Assembly: GCF_001077535.1 (NCBI RefSeq)
Contig: NZ_CP011968.1
Location: forward strand, 992,001-1,056,000
Source of the DNA: Clostridioides difficile ATCC 9689 = DSM 1296
Lineage (GTDB): Bacteria > Bacillota > Clostridia > Peptostreptococcales > Peptostreptococcaceae
Direction of reading: 5' to 3'
DNA length: 64,000 bases
Part shown: piece after piece, positions 25,598 through 34,565 of the stretch
How the letters are laid out: every line of letters begins with the position of its first letter
Position numbering within the stretch: the stretch's first letter is position 1
Position numbers and translations under genes: made by a program
The notes under the pieces: generated by a model
The model's input: the letters and a program-made list of their open reading frames with translations, nothing else
Databases searched by the model: none
What the model was told of the DNA's origin: nothing

Positions 25598-26452
25598 ATG
25601 GCTTTAAATATAAGAAACTATAGCCTATTATGTAATCAAGGAACAGCTAAATTTAATGAAGATGTAGTCGGTATAAATCCATTTGGCGCATGGGTTTTAG
25701 ATGGTGCTACAGGACTTAATGGAAAAAATTTAGTGTCAACTGAAAGTGACGCAAGGTGGTATGTTCAGTGGTGGAATAGGTATTTATATAAAAATATAAA
25801 TAAAGAAGAATCATTAAAGAGTATTATTAATACTGGAATAATAGAAGTAAAAAAAGAGTATGAACTAAGATTAAATGGGTTTAAGGTTGAAAAATTAGAT
25901 TTACCATCTAGTTCTATAGTTGTTGTAAAATTTCATGAAAATAAAGTAGAGTATTTTTTATTAGGAGATTGTGCTTTGTTTATTAAAAATGGAGATTCCA
26001 AAGTTATAAAAGATAGGAGTATTTGTAAATTTGATAATACTGTATTTTATGAAATGAGTAAACTTTCTAACTTGGAAGAGATGGCATTTGATGAGATTAG
26101 AACTAGTGTTATGGATACAATAGTAAGCAATAGATTGAAGAAAAATACAAAAGAGGGCTATTGGATATTGGATTTTGATGAGGAAGCTGTGGAAAATTCT
26201 ATATATGGATACATTGAAATAAAAAAAGATTTTCAATTGATGCTAACGAGTGATGGTTTTACAAGTGCATGTGATAGATATAATCTAATAAAAGAAGAAG
26301 AATTGATACGTATAGCAGAAAAATTTGGTATAGGATATATACATAATAAAGTAAGGGATTTTGAAGATAATGACTATAAAGCGGTTAAAGTGCCAAGATT
26401 TAAAGTAAAAGATGATTCATCTTGTTTATATTTAGATATATATAATGATTAG
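25598..26452 (+). CDS. PP2C-like (PPM) protein phosphatase
   Basis: 285 residues. The family blocks are recognisable: FNEDVVGINPFGAWVLDGATGL near the N-terminus, SSSIVVVKF, EYFLLGDCALFI, LMLTSDGFTSA and DDSSCLYLDI at the end. Metal-binding aspartates fall in VLDGATG, SDGF and DDSS. It should dephosphorylate Ser/Thr phosphoproteins, or be a diverged member. ATG 25598 is 4-5 bases after ggaggt; the TTG at 25586 overlaps that site. A glycosyltransferase gene follows 43 bp downstream on the same strand. Confidence 0.7.
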   Translation: MALNIRNYSLLCNQGTAKFNEDVVGINPFGAWVLDGATGLNGKNLVSTESDARWYVQWWNRYLYKNINKEESLKSIINTGIIEVKKEYELRLNGFKVEKLDLPSSSIVVVKFHENKVEYFLLGDCALFIKNGDSKVIKDRSICKFDNTVFYEMSKLSNLEEMAFDEIRTSVMDTIVSNRLKKNTKEGYWILDFDEEAVENSIYGYIEIKKDFQLMLTSDGFTSACDRYNLIKEEELIRIAEKFGIGYIHNKVRDFEDNDYKAVKVPRFKVKDDSSCLYLDIYND

Positions 26453-26495
26453 ACTGTATAAAACTATTTAATTTTAGAAAGGAGGCAAGTGAAAA

Positions 26496-27731
26496 GTGAA
26501 AATTCTTCATATAATAACACAAAAACCAAATAGTACAGGTAGTGGTATATATTTGTCTGGTATGATAAAAGGGTTCGAAAAAATCGGTCATAAGCAAGCT
26601 GTAATTGCAGGTATAGATGTAAATGATGATGTAAATTGTTTTCCAAGTGAAGTAAGTTTTTATCCAGTAAAGTATAATTGTGGGGAGTTAAATTTTCCTG
26701 TTGTAGGTATGAGTGATTCTATGCCATATGAAAGTACAAGATATAAAGATTTAAATATAGACATGATAAATAGATTGAAATATCAATTTAAAGTAAATAT
26801 AGATAAGGCTATGAATGATTTTAAGCCAGAACTTATAATATGTCATCATTTGTACCTTTTAACTGCATTTGTTAGGGAAATGGTAAAAGATATAAAGGTT
26901 ATGTCTATTTGTCATGGAACTTGTTTAAGACAGTTAAATACCATTGATTTAGAGAAAGAATACATAATAGCAAATATAAGGAAATTAGATTTAATATTTG
27001 CTCTTCATGAAAATCAGAAATATGATATTATAAAGACTTTTGGAGTAAGTGAAAGTAAAGTAGTTGTAATTGGTAGTGGTTATAATGATGATATATTTTA
27101 TAATAAAAATTATAAAATAAAGGATGATAAAATAAAAATAGTATTTGCAGGTAAGATATGTAAATCAAAGGGACTGATTCCATTTATAAAAGCTATATCT
27201 AAATTAAAATATAGTAAAGATTTAATAGAAGTCAATTTTGCAGGTACTGGAAGCGATATCGAATCATATAATGAGATAGTTAAACTGGCAAGTAAGTCTC
27301 CATTTAAAATGAATTTCCTAGGAAAGTTAGAACAGAGAGATTTAGCTGAGCTATTCAACAGGTCACAAATATTTGTGTTACCATCATTTTATGAGGGATT
27401 ACCAGTTGTAGTTTTAGAAGCTTTATCTTGTGGCACAGATGTAATCACTACTGATATTCTTGGTGTTAAAGAGTGGATTGGTAGTGAGATTAATAATTCT
27501 GGAAAGATAGAATATGTTTCTCTACCTTTTATGGAGAAAGAAGGTATTCCAAAAGATGAAGAGTTATATGATTTTGAAAATAATTTGTATAATGCAATAG
27601 ATTCTAAGATACAATCTTTATTGAATAACTCAAATAAGAAAACATCTGTAGATATGTCAAAAAAAACGTGGGATGGCTTAGCATATAGAATAAATGAAGT
27701 TATTTTAATGGATGAATTGTGTTTAGTCTAA
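26496..27731 (+). CDS. Glycosyltransferase, GT4 family
   Basis: 411 residues, two Rossmann-like halves. The C-terminal half contains IVFAGKICKSKGL and VLPSFYEGLPVVVLEALSCGTDVI, the E-x7-E nucleotide-sugar site of GT4 enzymes. The N-terminal half begins MKILHIITQKPNSTGSG, an acceptor-site loop. No signal peptide. Start is GTG 26496 after aaaggagg (12 bases). Placed between a PP2C-like protein and a cell-wall binding protein, it may glycosylate a surface polymer or metabolite, but donor and acceptor are unknown. Confidence 0.82.
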   Translation: MKILHIITQKPNSTGSGIYLSGMIKGFEKIGHKQAVIAGIDVNDDVNCFPSEVSFYPVKYNCGELNFPVVGMSDSMPYESTRYKDLNIDMINRLKYQFKVNIDKAMNDFKPELIICHHLYLLTAFVREMVKDIKVMSICHGTCLRQLNTIDLEKEYIIANIRKLDLIFALHENQKYDIIKTFGVSESKVVVIGSGYNDDIFYNKNYKIKDDKIKIVFAGKICKSKGLIPFIKAISKLKYSKDLIEVNFAGTGSDIESYNEIVKLASKSPFKMNFLGKLEQRDLAELFNRSQIFVLPSFYEGLPVVVLEALSCGTDVITTDILGVKEWIGSEINNSGKIEYVSLPFMEKEGIPKDEELYDFENNLYNAIDSKIQSLLNNSNKKTSVDMSKKTWDGLAYRINEVILMDELCLV

Positions 27732-27751
27732 AATTATTTAAATTATAAAAA

Positions 27752-27778
27752 AGTGTAACTATTTTTACACTATTTTTA
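27752..27778 (+). terminator. Terminator of the glycosyltransferase gene
   Basis: AGTGTAA (27752-27758) pairs with TTACACT (27765-27771), followed by ATTTTT. Confidence 0.75.
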
Positions 27779-27831
27779 AATGATTTTATATTATACTAAT
27801 ACTAAATATATTTGTTTTAGGGAGGTAATTT

Positions 27832-28773
27832 ATGAGGATTAGTAAAAAGGTATTGGCGTTAGGTATTTCAGCATTACTGTTAAGTGTTAGTTTTCCAACA
27901 TCAATAAACGCACTAGATAAGATTGAAAATATTCAAGGAGTAGATAAATATGAAACAGCTGGGCTTATTTCAGATAAGCAAGATTTTACAACAGCAGTTC
28001 TTATCAATGCAGACTCTACAATGGTAGATGGGATTGCTGCAAGTGGTCTTGCAGGAGTAAATAATGCAGCTATTTTATTAACTAATAAGGATGATATACC
28101 AGAAGCAACGCTTCAAAGACTGAATAGAGTTACTAAGATATATGTAATAGGTGGAGAAAATTCTATAAGTAAAGATGTAGAAAAAATGTTACTTATGAGA
28201 AGAATGCAAGTTATAAGAATTGATGGTGTAGATAGAGTAGATACAAGTTATAAAATTGCAGGCGAAATAGAAAAAATTAAAAACAGTGATAAGATGTTTT
28301 TAGTAAATGGATTTAAGGATGAAGCTGATGCAGTAAGTGTTGCATCTGTTGCTTATAGAGATGGAGCTCCTATAATATTGACAAAAGATATACCTTCAGC
28401 AGAAGAAGACACAGACTTAGACCCATGGTTTGGAGTTTCTCCTGTTCCAGTATATGCTATTGGAGGAGAGTCTACATTAAGTGATTACATAGTGAGCAGA
28501 TATAGAGCAACTAGAATTGGCGGTGTTGATAGATATCAAACTAATAAAAATGTTATTGAAAAGTTCTATAATGGAGCAAAAGAGTTCTATATAACAAGTG
28601 GAGACGATTTAGTTTATGCTTTAGTTGCATCACCACTTGCAAAAAATGCTCCTGTTGTTTTAGTTTCAAATAAAAGTGATAAGAGTATATTAAGTGGAGC
28701 TAGTAAAGTAACAGCAATAGGTATAAGTGATAAGAGTATTATAGAGCAATGTTTGGATGCTGTAAAGAAGTAA
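27832..28773 (+). CDS. cwp25: Cell-wall binding protein of three CWB2 repeats, Cwp25-like
   Basis: Secreted S-layer-associated protein, 313 residues. A signal peptide (about 1-27, cleavage near SINA) is followed by three CWB2 (PF04122) modules, each with a version of V.IDGVDRYETS..IA, AILLT.KD.IP and IYVIGGE.SIS. These repeats anchor Cwp proteins by binding the anionic wall polymer PSII in C. difficile. Unlike most Cwps there is no additional functional domain, so anchoring or competition for anchoring sites may be its whole role. ATG 27832 follows agggaggt; a terminator follows at 28854. Confidence 0.9.
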   Translation: MRISKKVLALGISALLLSVSFPTSINALDKIENIQGVDKYETAGLISDKQDFTTAVLINADSTMVDGIAASGLAGVNNAAILLTNKDDIPEATLQRLNRVTKIYVIGGENSISKDVEKMLLMRRMQVIRIDGVDRVDTSYKIAGEIEKIKNSDKMFLVNGFKDEADAVSVASVAYRDGAPIILTKDIPSAEEDTDLDPWFGVSPVPVYAIGGESTLSDYIVSRYRATRIGGVDRYQTNKNVIEKFYNGAKEFYITSGDDLVYALVASPLAKNAPVVLVSNKSDKSILSGASKVTAIGISDKSIIEQCLDAVKK

Positions 28774-28853
28774 TGGAGTGTTATTAGTAAAATGAATATA
28801 CACATTGAAAATTAGTAGATTGTTCATTTTATAATGGTATAAAATATATGGGA

Positions 28854-28884
28854 AGAGGCTATCAAATGGAGATAAGCCTCTTTT
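28854..28884 (+). terminator. Terminator of cwp25, dispersed-repeat type
   Basis: GAGGCT...AGCCTC stem with TTTTT. The core atcaaatggagataag is a short relative of the repeat at 19955 and 13960. Confidence 0.8.
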
Positions 28885-28991
28885 TCATTGTTAAAATTAT
28901 GAAAAGATACTTTATTTTATATAAAAAAGTATCTTATGAACTAAATGTCTATTTTGAGACACTATCTACTTTTCTTATATTATATTATTTT

Positions 28992-29345
28992 TTATATGGA
29001 ATAAATTTCATAAGTATTATCTTCCTTTAATTTTTCTAACCAAACCATCTCTAAAATATCTAGTTCTTCTAAATAATCTTTCTCTGTTTTGTTATCATCA
29101 TGTTTTATAAGTTCTAAAACTTCAAATATAAATGCTTTTTCACCATATTTTTTCCATTCATTATTTAATTCTTTTATCATACATGAGCCAGCACCAAGCT
29201 GAAATTTGAGAGAGTTAAATTTGCTTTTTATGTCATTACTTTTTCCAAGGTAAATCTTTTTAGTAATATCATTTTTTATTATGAATACACCTATGTCAAA
29301 TTTCATTTCTTTGTATAATTGTTTTAATTCACGTTTTCTATCCAT
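28992..29345 (-). CDS. GIY-YIG family protein
   Basis: 117 residues. The fold signature is visible as GVFIIKNDITKKIYLGKSNDIKSKF, where GVF and YLG stand for GIY and YIG and Lys-Ser-Asn follows. The rest is charged and helical. GIY-YIG proteins are nucleases in repair or mobile elements; this short, stand-alone form has no extra DNA-binding domain. gagagg precedes the ATG at 29345 by about 10 bases and is partly contained in a large inverted repeat (29359-29422). It is an orphan gene between cwp25 and a zinc-ribbon protein. Confidence 0.7.
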   Translation of the reverse strand: MDRKRELKQLYKEMKFDIGVFIIKNDITKKIYLGKSNDIKSKFNSLKFQLGAGSCMIKELNNEWKKYGEKAFIFEVLELIKHDDNKTEKDYLEELDILEMVWLEKLKEDNTYEIYSI

Positions 29346-29358
29346 GATTTTAGATACC

Positions 29359-29422
29359 TCTCTTTATAATTGATATGTAATATGTAAGTGTAAAAATATA
29401 TTACATATAAATTATAAAGAGA
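29359..29422 (-). promoter_or_regulatory. 25-bp inverted repeat over the GIY-YIG gene promoter
   Basis: Arms 29359-29383 and 29398-29422 are complementary at 24 of 25 positions around a 14-bp loop. On the minus strand TTTACA-17 bp-TATAAT gives a promoter whose -10 lies within the distal arm, while the proximal arm reaches into the ribosome binding site. It can act as operator, as an mRNA hairpin that hides the ribosome site, or both. Confidence 0.65.
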
Positions 29423-29554
29423 TTAATTTTATATGTAAATAGTTTTTATAAATTTAATTATGAATTAGTCATCAATAAACAAGAAATTTAGCTGTAGAAA
29501 TCCATTATAAAGGCTATTATAAATTTTAATATGCTAAAAATATAAAAAGAATAG

Positions 29555-29583
29555 TTGACAGTGTAGAAAATATGGAATAAACT
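29555..29583 (+). promoter_or_regulatory. Promoter of the zinc-ribbon protein gene
   Basis: TTGACA (29555-29560), 17-bp spacer, TAAACT (29578-29583), about 50 bp before the start codon. The rest of the 29423-29631 gap shows nothing else that I recognise. Confidence 0.65.
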
Positions 29584-29631
29584 AAAAGTGTAATAGTAAT
29601 ATGAAATTATATATTACATTGAAAGGTGTGA

Positions 29632-30552
29632 ATGATTATTATGAATAAAAAAATAGAATTAATAGGGAACTTTGCAAGTGATTGGATTAGGTATAGTGAT
29701 TATGAATATAAAATTACTGAAGAAGATGAATTATATATAGTTCCAACAGAAGATGCTGTGTTTACCATGTATAACCCATTTGATGTAGCAGATGATATAA
29801 TAGTAGATATAATTCGCATAGGACAAGAGGCATTACAAGATATATCAAAAGAGACAAAAGAAATGAAACTAAAGAAAGAAGTACTTGAATTTGTAAAAAA
29901 GTATGGATTATTGGGTTTAATATATTCAAGTGTATATAATAGAGATATAGTTGGAGAAGAAAGAGTACTGATGATTGAAAAGAATTATATTACAAAAGAG
30001 AATATATTGAGTACAGATGAATATGTAAACATGTTTATACCATTTGCAAGTGATGAAGATGTGTATTTTAAAAAGTATAGAAGGGGTATAGATGTATCAA
30101 AGAGAGAAGAATCTCCAAAGTTTTTTGGAAAGAGACCATTGATTTTAGATTTAGTATTTTCAAAGTTCTACACTGAACAACTAGATTGGATTGTAAGTTT
30201 TGCTAAAGATATGTGTAAGCATTTTAATCAAATTTGTGTATATAAAAATACATCTAATCTATTAACTGAAAGTGTTACTATTATGTCTGGAGGGTTTAAT
30301 CCTCAAAAGATAGGATTTTCTATAAGCCAATTAGATAAACCAATTATTGCATGGGAGTTTGATTCTTTGAAAACAGCTATTGAGACTATCTATGCCTTTG
30401 CAATTACAAGTGAACCTTCTTCTTTAAATAAATGCAAGTACTGTGGTAAAATTTATATTCCTACAAATTCTAAATCTCAATACTGTTCACCTTCTTGTAG
30501 AAATTGCTCAAATGTAAAGAAAAGTAGAAGTAGAGCCAAAAAAGATAAATAA
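29632..30552 (+). CDS. Unrecognised protein with C-terminal zinc ribbon
   Basis: 306 residues. The last ~40 contain CKYCGKIYIPTNSKSQYCSPSCRNC, a CxxC...CxxxC zinc knuckle of the type found at the C-terminus of CGNR-like and other uncharacterised proteins, followed by a basic KKSRSRAKKDK tail suited to nucleic acid binding. The N-terminal 250 residues show no known motif. ATG 29632 lies 5 bases after aaagg. It has its own promoter. A role as DNA- or RNA-binding regulator is inference only. Confidence 0.55.
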   Translation: MIIMNKKIELIGNFASDWIRYSDYEYKITEEDELYIVPTEDAVFTMYNPFDVADDIIVDIIRIGQEALQDISKETKEMKLKKEVLEFVKKYGLLGLIYSSVYNRDIVGEERVLMIEKNYITKENILSTDEYVNMFIPFASDEDVYFKKYRRGIDVSKREESPKFFGKRPLILDLVFSKFYTEQLDWIVSFAKDMCKHFNQICVYKNTSNLLTESVTIMSGGFNPQKIGFSISQLDKPIIAWEFDSLKTAIETIYAFAITSEPSSLNKCKYCGKIYIPTNSKSQYCSPSCRNCSNVKKSRSRAKKDK

Positions 30553-30690
30553 AATTAATAAATATATCATTGTTTAGATTTTAGTAAATAACTACTGAAT
30601 TAAAAGTTGTTATAGAAAATTATATATCTAAATGATGGTATTTTTTTTGTTGAGAAAATTGAAAAGTTTAATTGAGATAGTAATTTTGAG

Positions 30691-30730
30691 TTGACAAAAA
30701 CCACTTTTAACACTACTATTATAAGTGGTT
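30691..30730 (+). promoter_or_regulatory. Promoter with inverted-repeat operator before the unknown gene pair
   Basis: TTGACA (30691-30696), 17 bp, TACTAT (30714-30719). AACCACTT (30699-30706) in the spacer and AAGTGGTT (30723-30730) just after the -10 form a perfect inverted repeat with a 16-bp gap, which brackets the -10. This suggests a dedicated repressor. Confidence 0.65.
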
Positions 30731-30812
30731 GGCAAAATAATATATACTAATTTAAGTATAGCGTAAAAAACAAAAAAAGTCAATGGAAAAAATAAAAAAG
30801 GAGAATTTAAAA

Positions 30813-31247
30813 ATGATATCACCTATTATTTTGAGTTCTATAAATCAGAATTTAAAGGAAATAGAAAGAAATGAACTGCTTGAAACTAATATAGAATCTG
30901 GAGATTATGGTCTAGCTCTTTCTGAATCTGATGTAAAAGATATAATAAATTCGAGAGATAATACTTTAAAGGGGTATGGAAGAATAGAATTAGATATAAA
31001 AGTTACAAAACAGTTAATAGAAAATATATATACATCACAATATACAAATGTGGACAATTATTTAGAGGCTATTAATGATATGCAAGAAATTTTTTATTAT
31101 TTAAAAAATGAAACTGATGACAAGATATGTGATGATGAGATTATAGAAATACTGGGTGAATTTTATGAAAAATTTTCAGGCAATATGGACAATGTAAGAG
31201 GAGAAGCAGACGAATTTGCAAAGAAATTTAAATTTGGAGAAGTTTAA
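30813..31247 (+). CDS. Conserved protein of unknown function (DUF6323-like)
   Basis: 144 residues from ATG 30813, chosen because aaaaaggag lies 9 bases upstream. Acidic and helical, no signal peptide or membrane segment; MISPIILSSINQNLKEIERNELLE at the start and a C-terminal FAKKFKFGEV. I believe this matches a clostridial family listed as DUF6323, always next to a longer partner, but cannot check it here. It lies 22 bp before the 511-residue gene, so the two form an operon behind an operator-bearing promoter. Confidence 0.6.
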   Translation: MISPIILSSINQNLKEIERNELLETNIESGDYGLALSESDVKDIINSRDNTLKGYGRIELDIKVTKQLIENIYTSQYTNVDNYLEAINDMQEIFYYLKNETDDKICDDEIIEILGEFYEKFSGNMDNVRGEADEFAKKFKFGEV

Positions 31248-31269
31248 TATATGATAAGAGAGATTTTGT

Positions 31270-32805
31270 ATGTTAAATAATTTAAGTAATATTAATATAA
31301 ACGAAAATAATTTAATAAAGAACCAATATTCCATATCTCTACTTAAGGAATGTCTAAATTGTAAAGTGATAGATGAAAGAGAAGTATATAATATACAACA
31401 AGAAATATCTCTAATACTTATGGATTTGATTAAAAAATATACAAATGGTCAAAGCACATCAGTAAAAACAGAAGTTGCCGAAAAACTGTTGATTTCAATA
31501 TGGTATGCTATTGATGCATATATAAATAAGCTTGGAGATATAGAAAAAAGAGTTGTGGAGTTGACTGCTAAGAATGTTAAAAAGGTGTACCTTGGAGGCA
31601 TTGAAATATTAGAGGAAGAGTTAGTTAGGCTAAAAGATTTTTATAAACTAATGATGAGTAGAAAATTGGATACTAATTCAATAGCATATAATGATACCTT
31701 GATGGAGTTATCAAGTTTCTTTAAAAGTTATATTGTAAAATTTGAAGCTCAGGACGTTCCAGTAAGTATAGATTATCCATTGGCACTAGATGATATGGAT
31801 GTTAAGGGTATTTATTATGTGAAGAATTATATTGAGAGTATAGATATAGAAAATAGATTTTGTAACCTATTTAAGAAAAAAGATAGAGAAAAATTATTTT
31901 ATGACTATGGGGTGACTTATAAAATAGATTGTGATGTTGTACTTGTAAATTTATTTGAACTTATTATAAATAATTGTATTTTTTCTACTATTTTAGGAAA
32001 TGAAGTGACTAATTTAGAAATTTCAAAATATGAGTATGAATTTTTAGAAAAACAATTTAAAAATATGTACAATAATATTACTGAAGATGAAGTTATAGGC
32101 TCTGAAGAAAGTAATATAATTGAATTGATTGAAGTAGATGATAGTTTTAACACTGAAGTAGATAGTAATTTGGATTATAATGATTTTGAAGAAATTAACA
32201 GAGAAATTAGAATAAATAAAAAAATAACTTTACTACTTATGGAAGCAATTGAAGTATTAATAAAAAGATTAAGCATAGAAGATGAAGATGTAATAAGATA
32301 TATTAAAAAATATGAAAAGATATTTATTGAATCTGTGCTAAGCTCAATAAAAAGTAACACTTTTAAAAGTATGGTAACTGTGAGTAAAAATAAAAAGGAA
32401 CACTTAGAAGATTATATTGTTGATGATGAAAGTAAATTGGATGATGAATCGTTTAGAGAGATATTCAATGAGATATTAGATAGTACATCTATAATTGAAA
32501 AAATAAGAATAATAAAGGAAAATATCAATGCTAAAAAAGACTTTATCGATATTCTTGAATCTGAATGTTTATTTGGAGAAGAGTATTTAATGTTGTTTGC
32601 ATCATTAAGTGAATTAGAATTGGCAATATTGGGTAGTGTAGTATTTTATGAAGATATTAGAATGAGAGAAATTAATATATTAGAATTTATGTTAAATGAG
32701 AAAACTGAAACTACTTTATGGAAGATAGAGTACATTAAATTTATGAAGAGGCAAAGTGAAGATAAGATATACTCCATAGAAGAGCATATGAATAAAATTA
32801 ATTAA
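31270..32805 (+). CDS. Large conserved protein of unknown function (DUF6179-like)
   Basis: 511 residues, strongly helical, acidic, no signal peptide or clear membrane segment. I see no Walker, nuclease or protease motif. Two stretches rich in acidic residues lie near 270-310 and 370-400. I believe it matches the clostridial family DUF6179, the steady partner of the small gene upstream. The short spacing (22 bp) and shared promoter suggest a complex. Function is unknown; gagag precedes ATG 31270 as a weak ribosome site, so translational coupling with the first gene is possible. Confidence 0.6.
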   Translation: MLNNLSNININENNLIKNQYSISLLKECLNCKVIDEREVYNIQQEISLILMDLIKKYTNGQSTSVKTEVAEKLLISIWYAIDAYINKLGDIEKRVVELTAKNVKKVYLGGIEILEEELVRLKDFYKLMMSRKLDTNSIAYNDTLMELSSFFKSYIVKFEAQDVPVSIDYPLALDDMDVKGIYYVKNYIESIDIENRFCNLFKKKDREKLFYDYGVTYKIDCDVVLVNLFELIINNCIFSTILGNEVTNLEISKYEYEFLEKQFKNMYNNITEDEVIGSEESNIIELIEVDDSFNTEVDSNLDYNDFEEINREIRINKKITLLLMEAIEVLIKRLSIEDEDVIRYIKKYEKIFIESVLSSIKSNTFKSMVTVSKNKKEHLEDYIVDDESKLDDESFREIFNEILDSTSIIEKIRIIKENINAKKDFIDILESECLFGEEYLMLFASLSELELAILGSVVFYEDIRMREINILEFMLNEKTETTLWKIEYIKFMKRQSEDKIYSIEEHMNKIN

Positions 32806-32888
32806 CAAAAAATTGTGAATAAATAGAATGTTAGTATATAATATAATCTGTAAAGCATATCAAAAATACATATATTTGGAGGAAAATT

Positions 32889-34256
32889 ATGAAAGAGTAT
32901 ATCATAAATAATGTTGAAGAAATAAGAGAAGAATTAATTGATTTATCTAAGAAAATATGGGAAAATCCAGAATTAGCCTTTGAAGAAAAGTATGCAAGTA
33001 GCATTCAAAAAGAATACCTAAAGTCAAAAGGATTTAAAATTGAAGAAGTAGAAAATTTACCTACTGGATTTATAGCAAGTTTTGGAGAGGGTAAACCTGT
33101 GATTGGCATACTTGGAGAATATGATGCTTTACCAGAGCTATCACAATGTGTAAGTGCAGAAAGAAAGCCATTGGTAGAAGGAAAAGCTGGACATGGATGT
33201 GGGCATAACCTGTTGGGTGTAGCAGGTGTAGGAGCAGTTGTTTCTATAAAAAAATTAATAGAAGAAAATAAATTTAATGGAACAATAAAATATTTTGGTT
33301 GTCCTGCTGAAGAAGAAGGTGGAGGAAAGACAGTTATGTGTATAAATGGCTGTTTTGATGATGTAGATTGTGCATTTACATGGCATCCTTTTGATATAAA
33401 TGCACCTTGGAGAGGTGGAAGTCTGGCAAACTTATCTGTAAAATTTAAATTTAAAGGGATAACAGCCCATGCAGCTCAAGCTCCTCATAATGGTAGAAGC
33501 GCACTTGATGCTGTTGAAATTATGAATGTTGGAGCTAATTATTTGAGAGAACATGTTATTGACTCTATAAGAATGCACTATGTTATAACTAATGGTGGTG
33601 GAAGACCTAATGTAGTTCCTGGATTTGCTGAAAGTTGGTACTTTATTAGAGGTAAAAAAGCAAAGGATGCAGAACACGTTCTTGATAGATTAATAAAAGT
33701 AGCTCAAGGAGCAGCAATGATGACAGAAACTGAAATGGAGTATAAGGTTACAGATGGAATATATGACTATATACCAAACCAATGTTTGACTGATTTAGTT
33801 TATGACAATATGGTTTTTGTTGGTTGCCCTAAAAATACTCCTGAAGAAGAAGAATTTGCAAAAAAGTTGTGTGATACTCTTACTAGAGAAGAAAGATTAG
33901 GTGTAGCAACATCATTACAAAATGATAAATCTATTGTAGAAAGCTATATACACAAGGAAATAGTTGACGGTGACAAAGATAAAGGACTAGCTGGTTCTAC
34001 TGATGTTGGAGATGTAAGTTATGTAATACCAGTGGCTCAATTTGCAATGGCAGCTTGGCCTGTTGGAATTGCAAGTCATACATGGCAGTCATGTTCATCA
34101 GCAGGTTCAAATATAGGATTTTCTGCTATGATAAATTCAGCTAAAGTACTGGCTTGTAGTGCTTATGATGTATTTATGGATACTAAAATTATTGATGAAG
34201 CAAAAATTGAATTTGATAAATCATTAGATGGACAAAAATTTAAACCATTGGTATAA
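32889..34256 (+). CDS. M20-family amidohydrolase, AbgB-like
   Basis: 455 residues. GHGCGHN (near 100) and CPAEEEGGGKT carry metal ligands and the catalytic Glu; FKGITAHAAQAPHNGRSALDA is the dimerisation/substrate loop; STDVGDVSYV and SHTWQS complete the site. The closest pattern is the p-aminobenzoyl-glutamate hydrolase subunit B (AbgB) and related amidases rather than aminoacylases. It would split an amide from a cytoplasmic substrate. A TTGTGA/TATAAT-like promoter lies at about 32813-32842; tggagg precedes ATG 32889. Confidence 0.82.
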   Translation: MKEYIINNVEEIREELIDLSKKIWENPELAFEEKYASSIQKEYLKSKGFKIEEVENLPTGFIASFGEGKPVIGILGEYDALPELSQCVSAERKPLVEGKAGHGCGHNLLGVAGVGAVVSIKKLIEENKFNGTIKYFGCPAEEEGGGKTVMCINGCFDDVDCAFTWHPFDINAPWRGGSLANLSVKFKFKGITAHAAQAPHNGRSALDAVEIMNVGANYLREHVIDSIRMHYVITNGGGRPNVVPGFAESWYFIRGKKAKDAEHVLDRLIKVAQGAAMMTETEMEYKVTDGIYDYIPNQCLTDLVYDNMVFVGCPKNTPEEEEFAKKLCDTLTREERLGVATSLQNDKSIVESYIHKEIVDGDKDKGLAGSTDVGDVSYVIPVAQFAMAAWPVGIASHTWQSCSSAGSNIGFSAMINSAKVLACSAYDVFMDTKIIDEAKIEFDKSLDGQKFKPLV

Positions 34257-34290
34257 TTTTGGTAATAAAATATTTCTGGGGGGAATAGCT

Positions 34291-34515
34291 ATGAGAGAAA
34301 AAGTTGAAAAAGTGCTTGAGGAAAAGATAAAACCAGTATTACAAAGAGATGGTGGAGATGTAGAGCTTATAGATGTAAATGAAAATGGTGTGGTTTTAGT
34401 TAGACTACAAGGGGCATGTAGTGGGTGTCCAGGAGCGACTATGACAATCAAAGCTATTATTGAAAATGTTTTGGTGAGTGAAGTTCCAGGAGTAACTCAA
34501 GTATTAGGTGTTTAA
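34291..34515 (+). CDS. NifU-like C-terminal domain protein (iron-sulfur scaffold)
   Basis: 74-residue stand-alone NFU domain. RDGGDVELIDV and the CSGCPGA motif, whose two Cys bind a bridging iron-sulfur cluster, are clear, as is the closing VPGVTQVLGV. It likely carries or transfers Fe-S clusters to target enzymes; the window's aconitase is one possible client, which is inference. ATG 34291 follows ggggggaa; an in-frame ATG at 34228 lies inside the preceding gene and is rejected. Confidence 0.88.
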   Translation: MREKVEKVLEEKIKPVLQRDGGDVELIDVNENGVVLVRLQGACSGCPGATMTIKAIIENVLVSEVPGVTQVLGV

Positions 34516-34565
34516 TAGTTAGCGTTTATTAAATGTATGTTATACATAAGTATTTAATAAAGAAG

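Noticed and set aside
28848-29030. A 60-codon frame after cwp25
   Set aside because: It starts on the terminator, has no ribosome site and shows low-complexity hydrophobic residues without family likeness.
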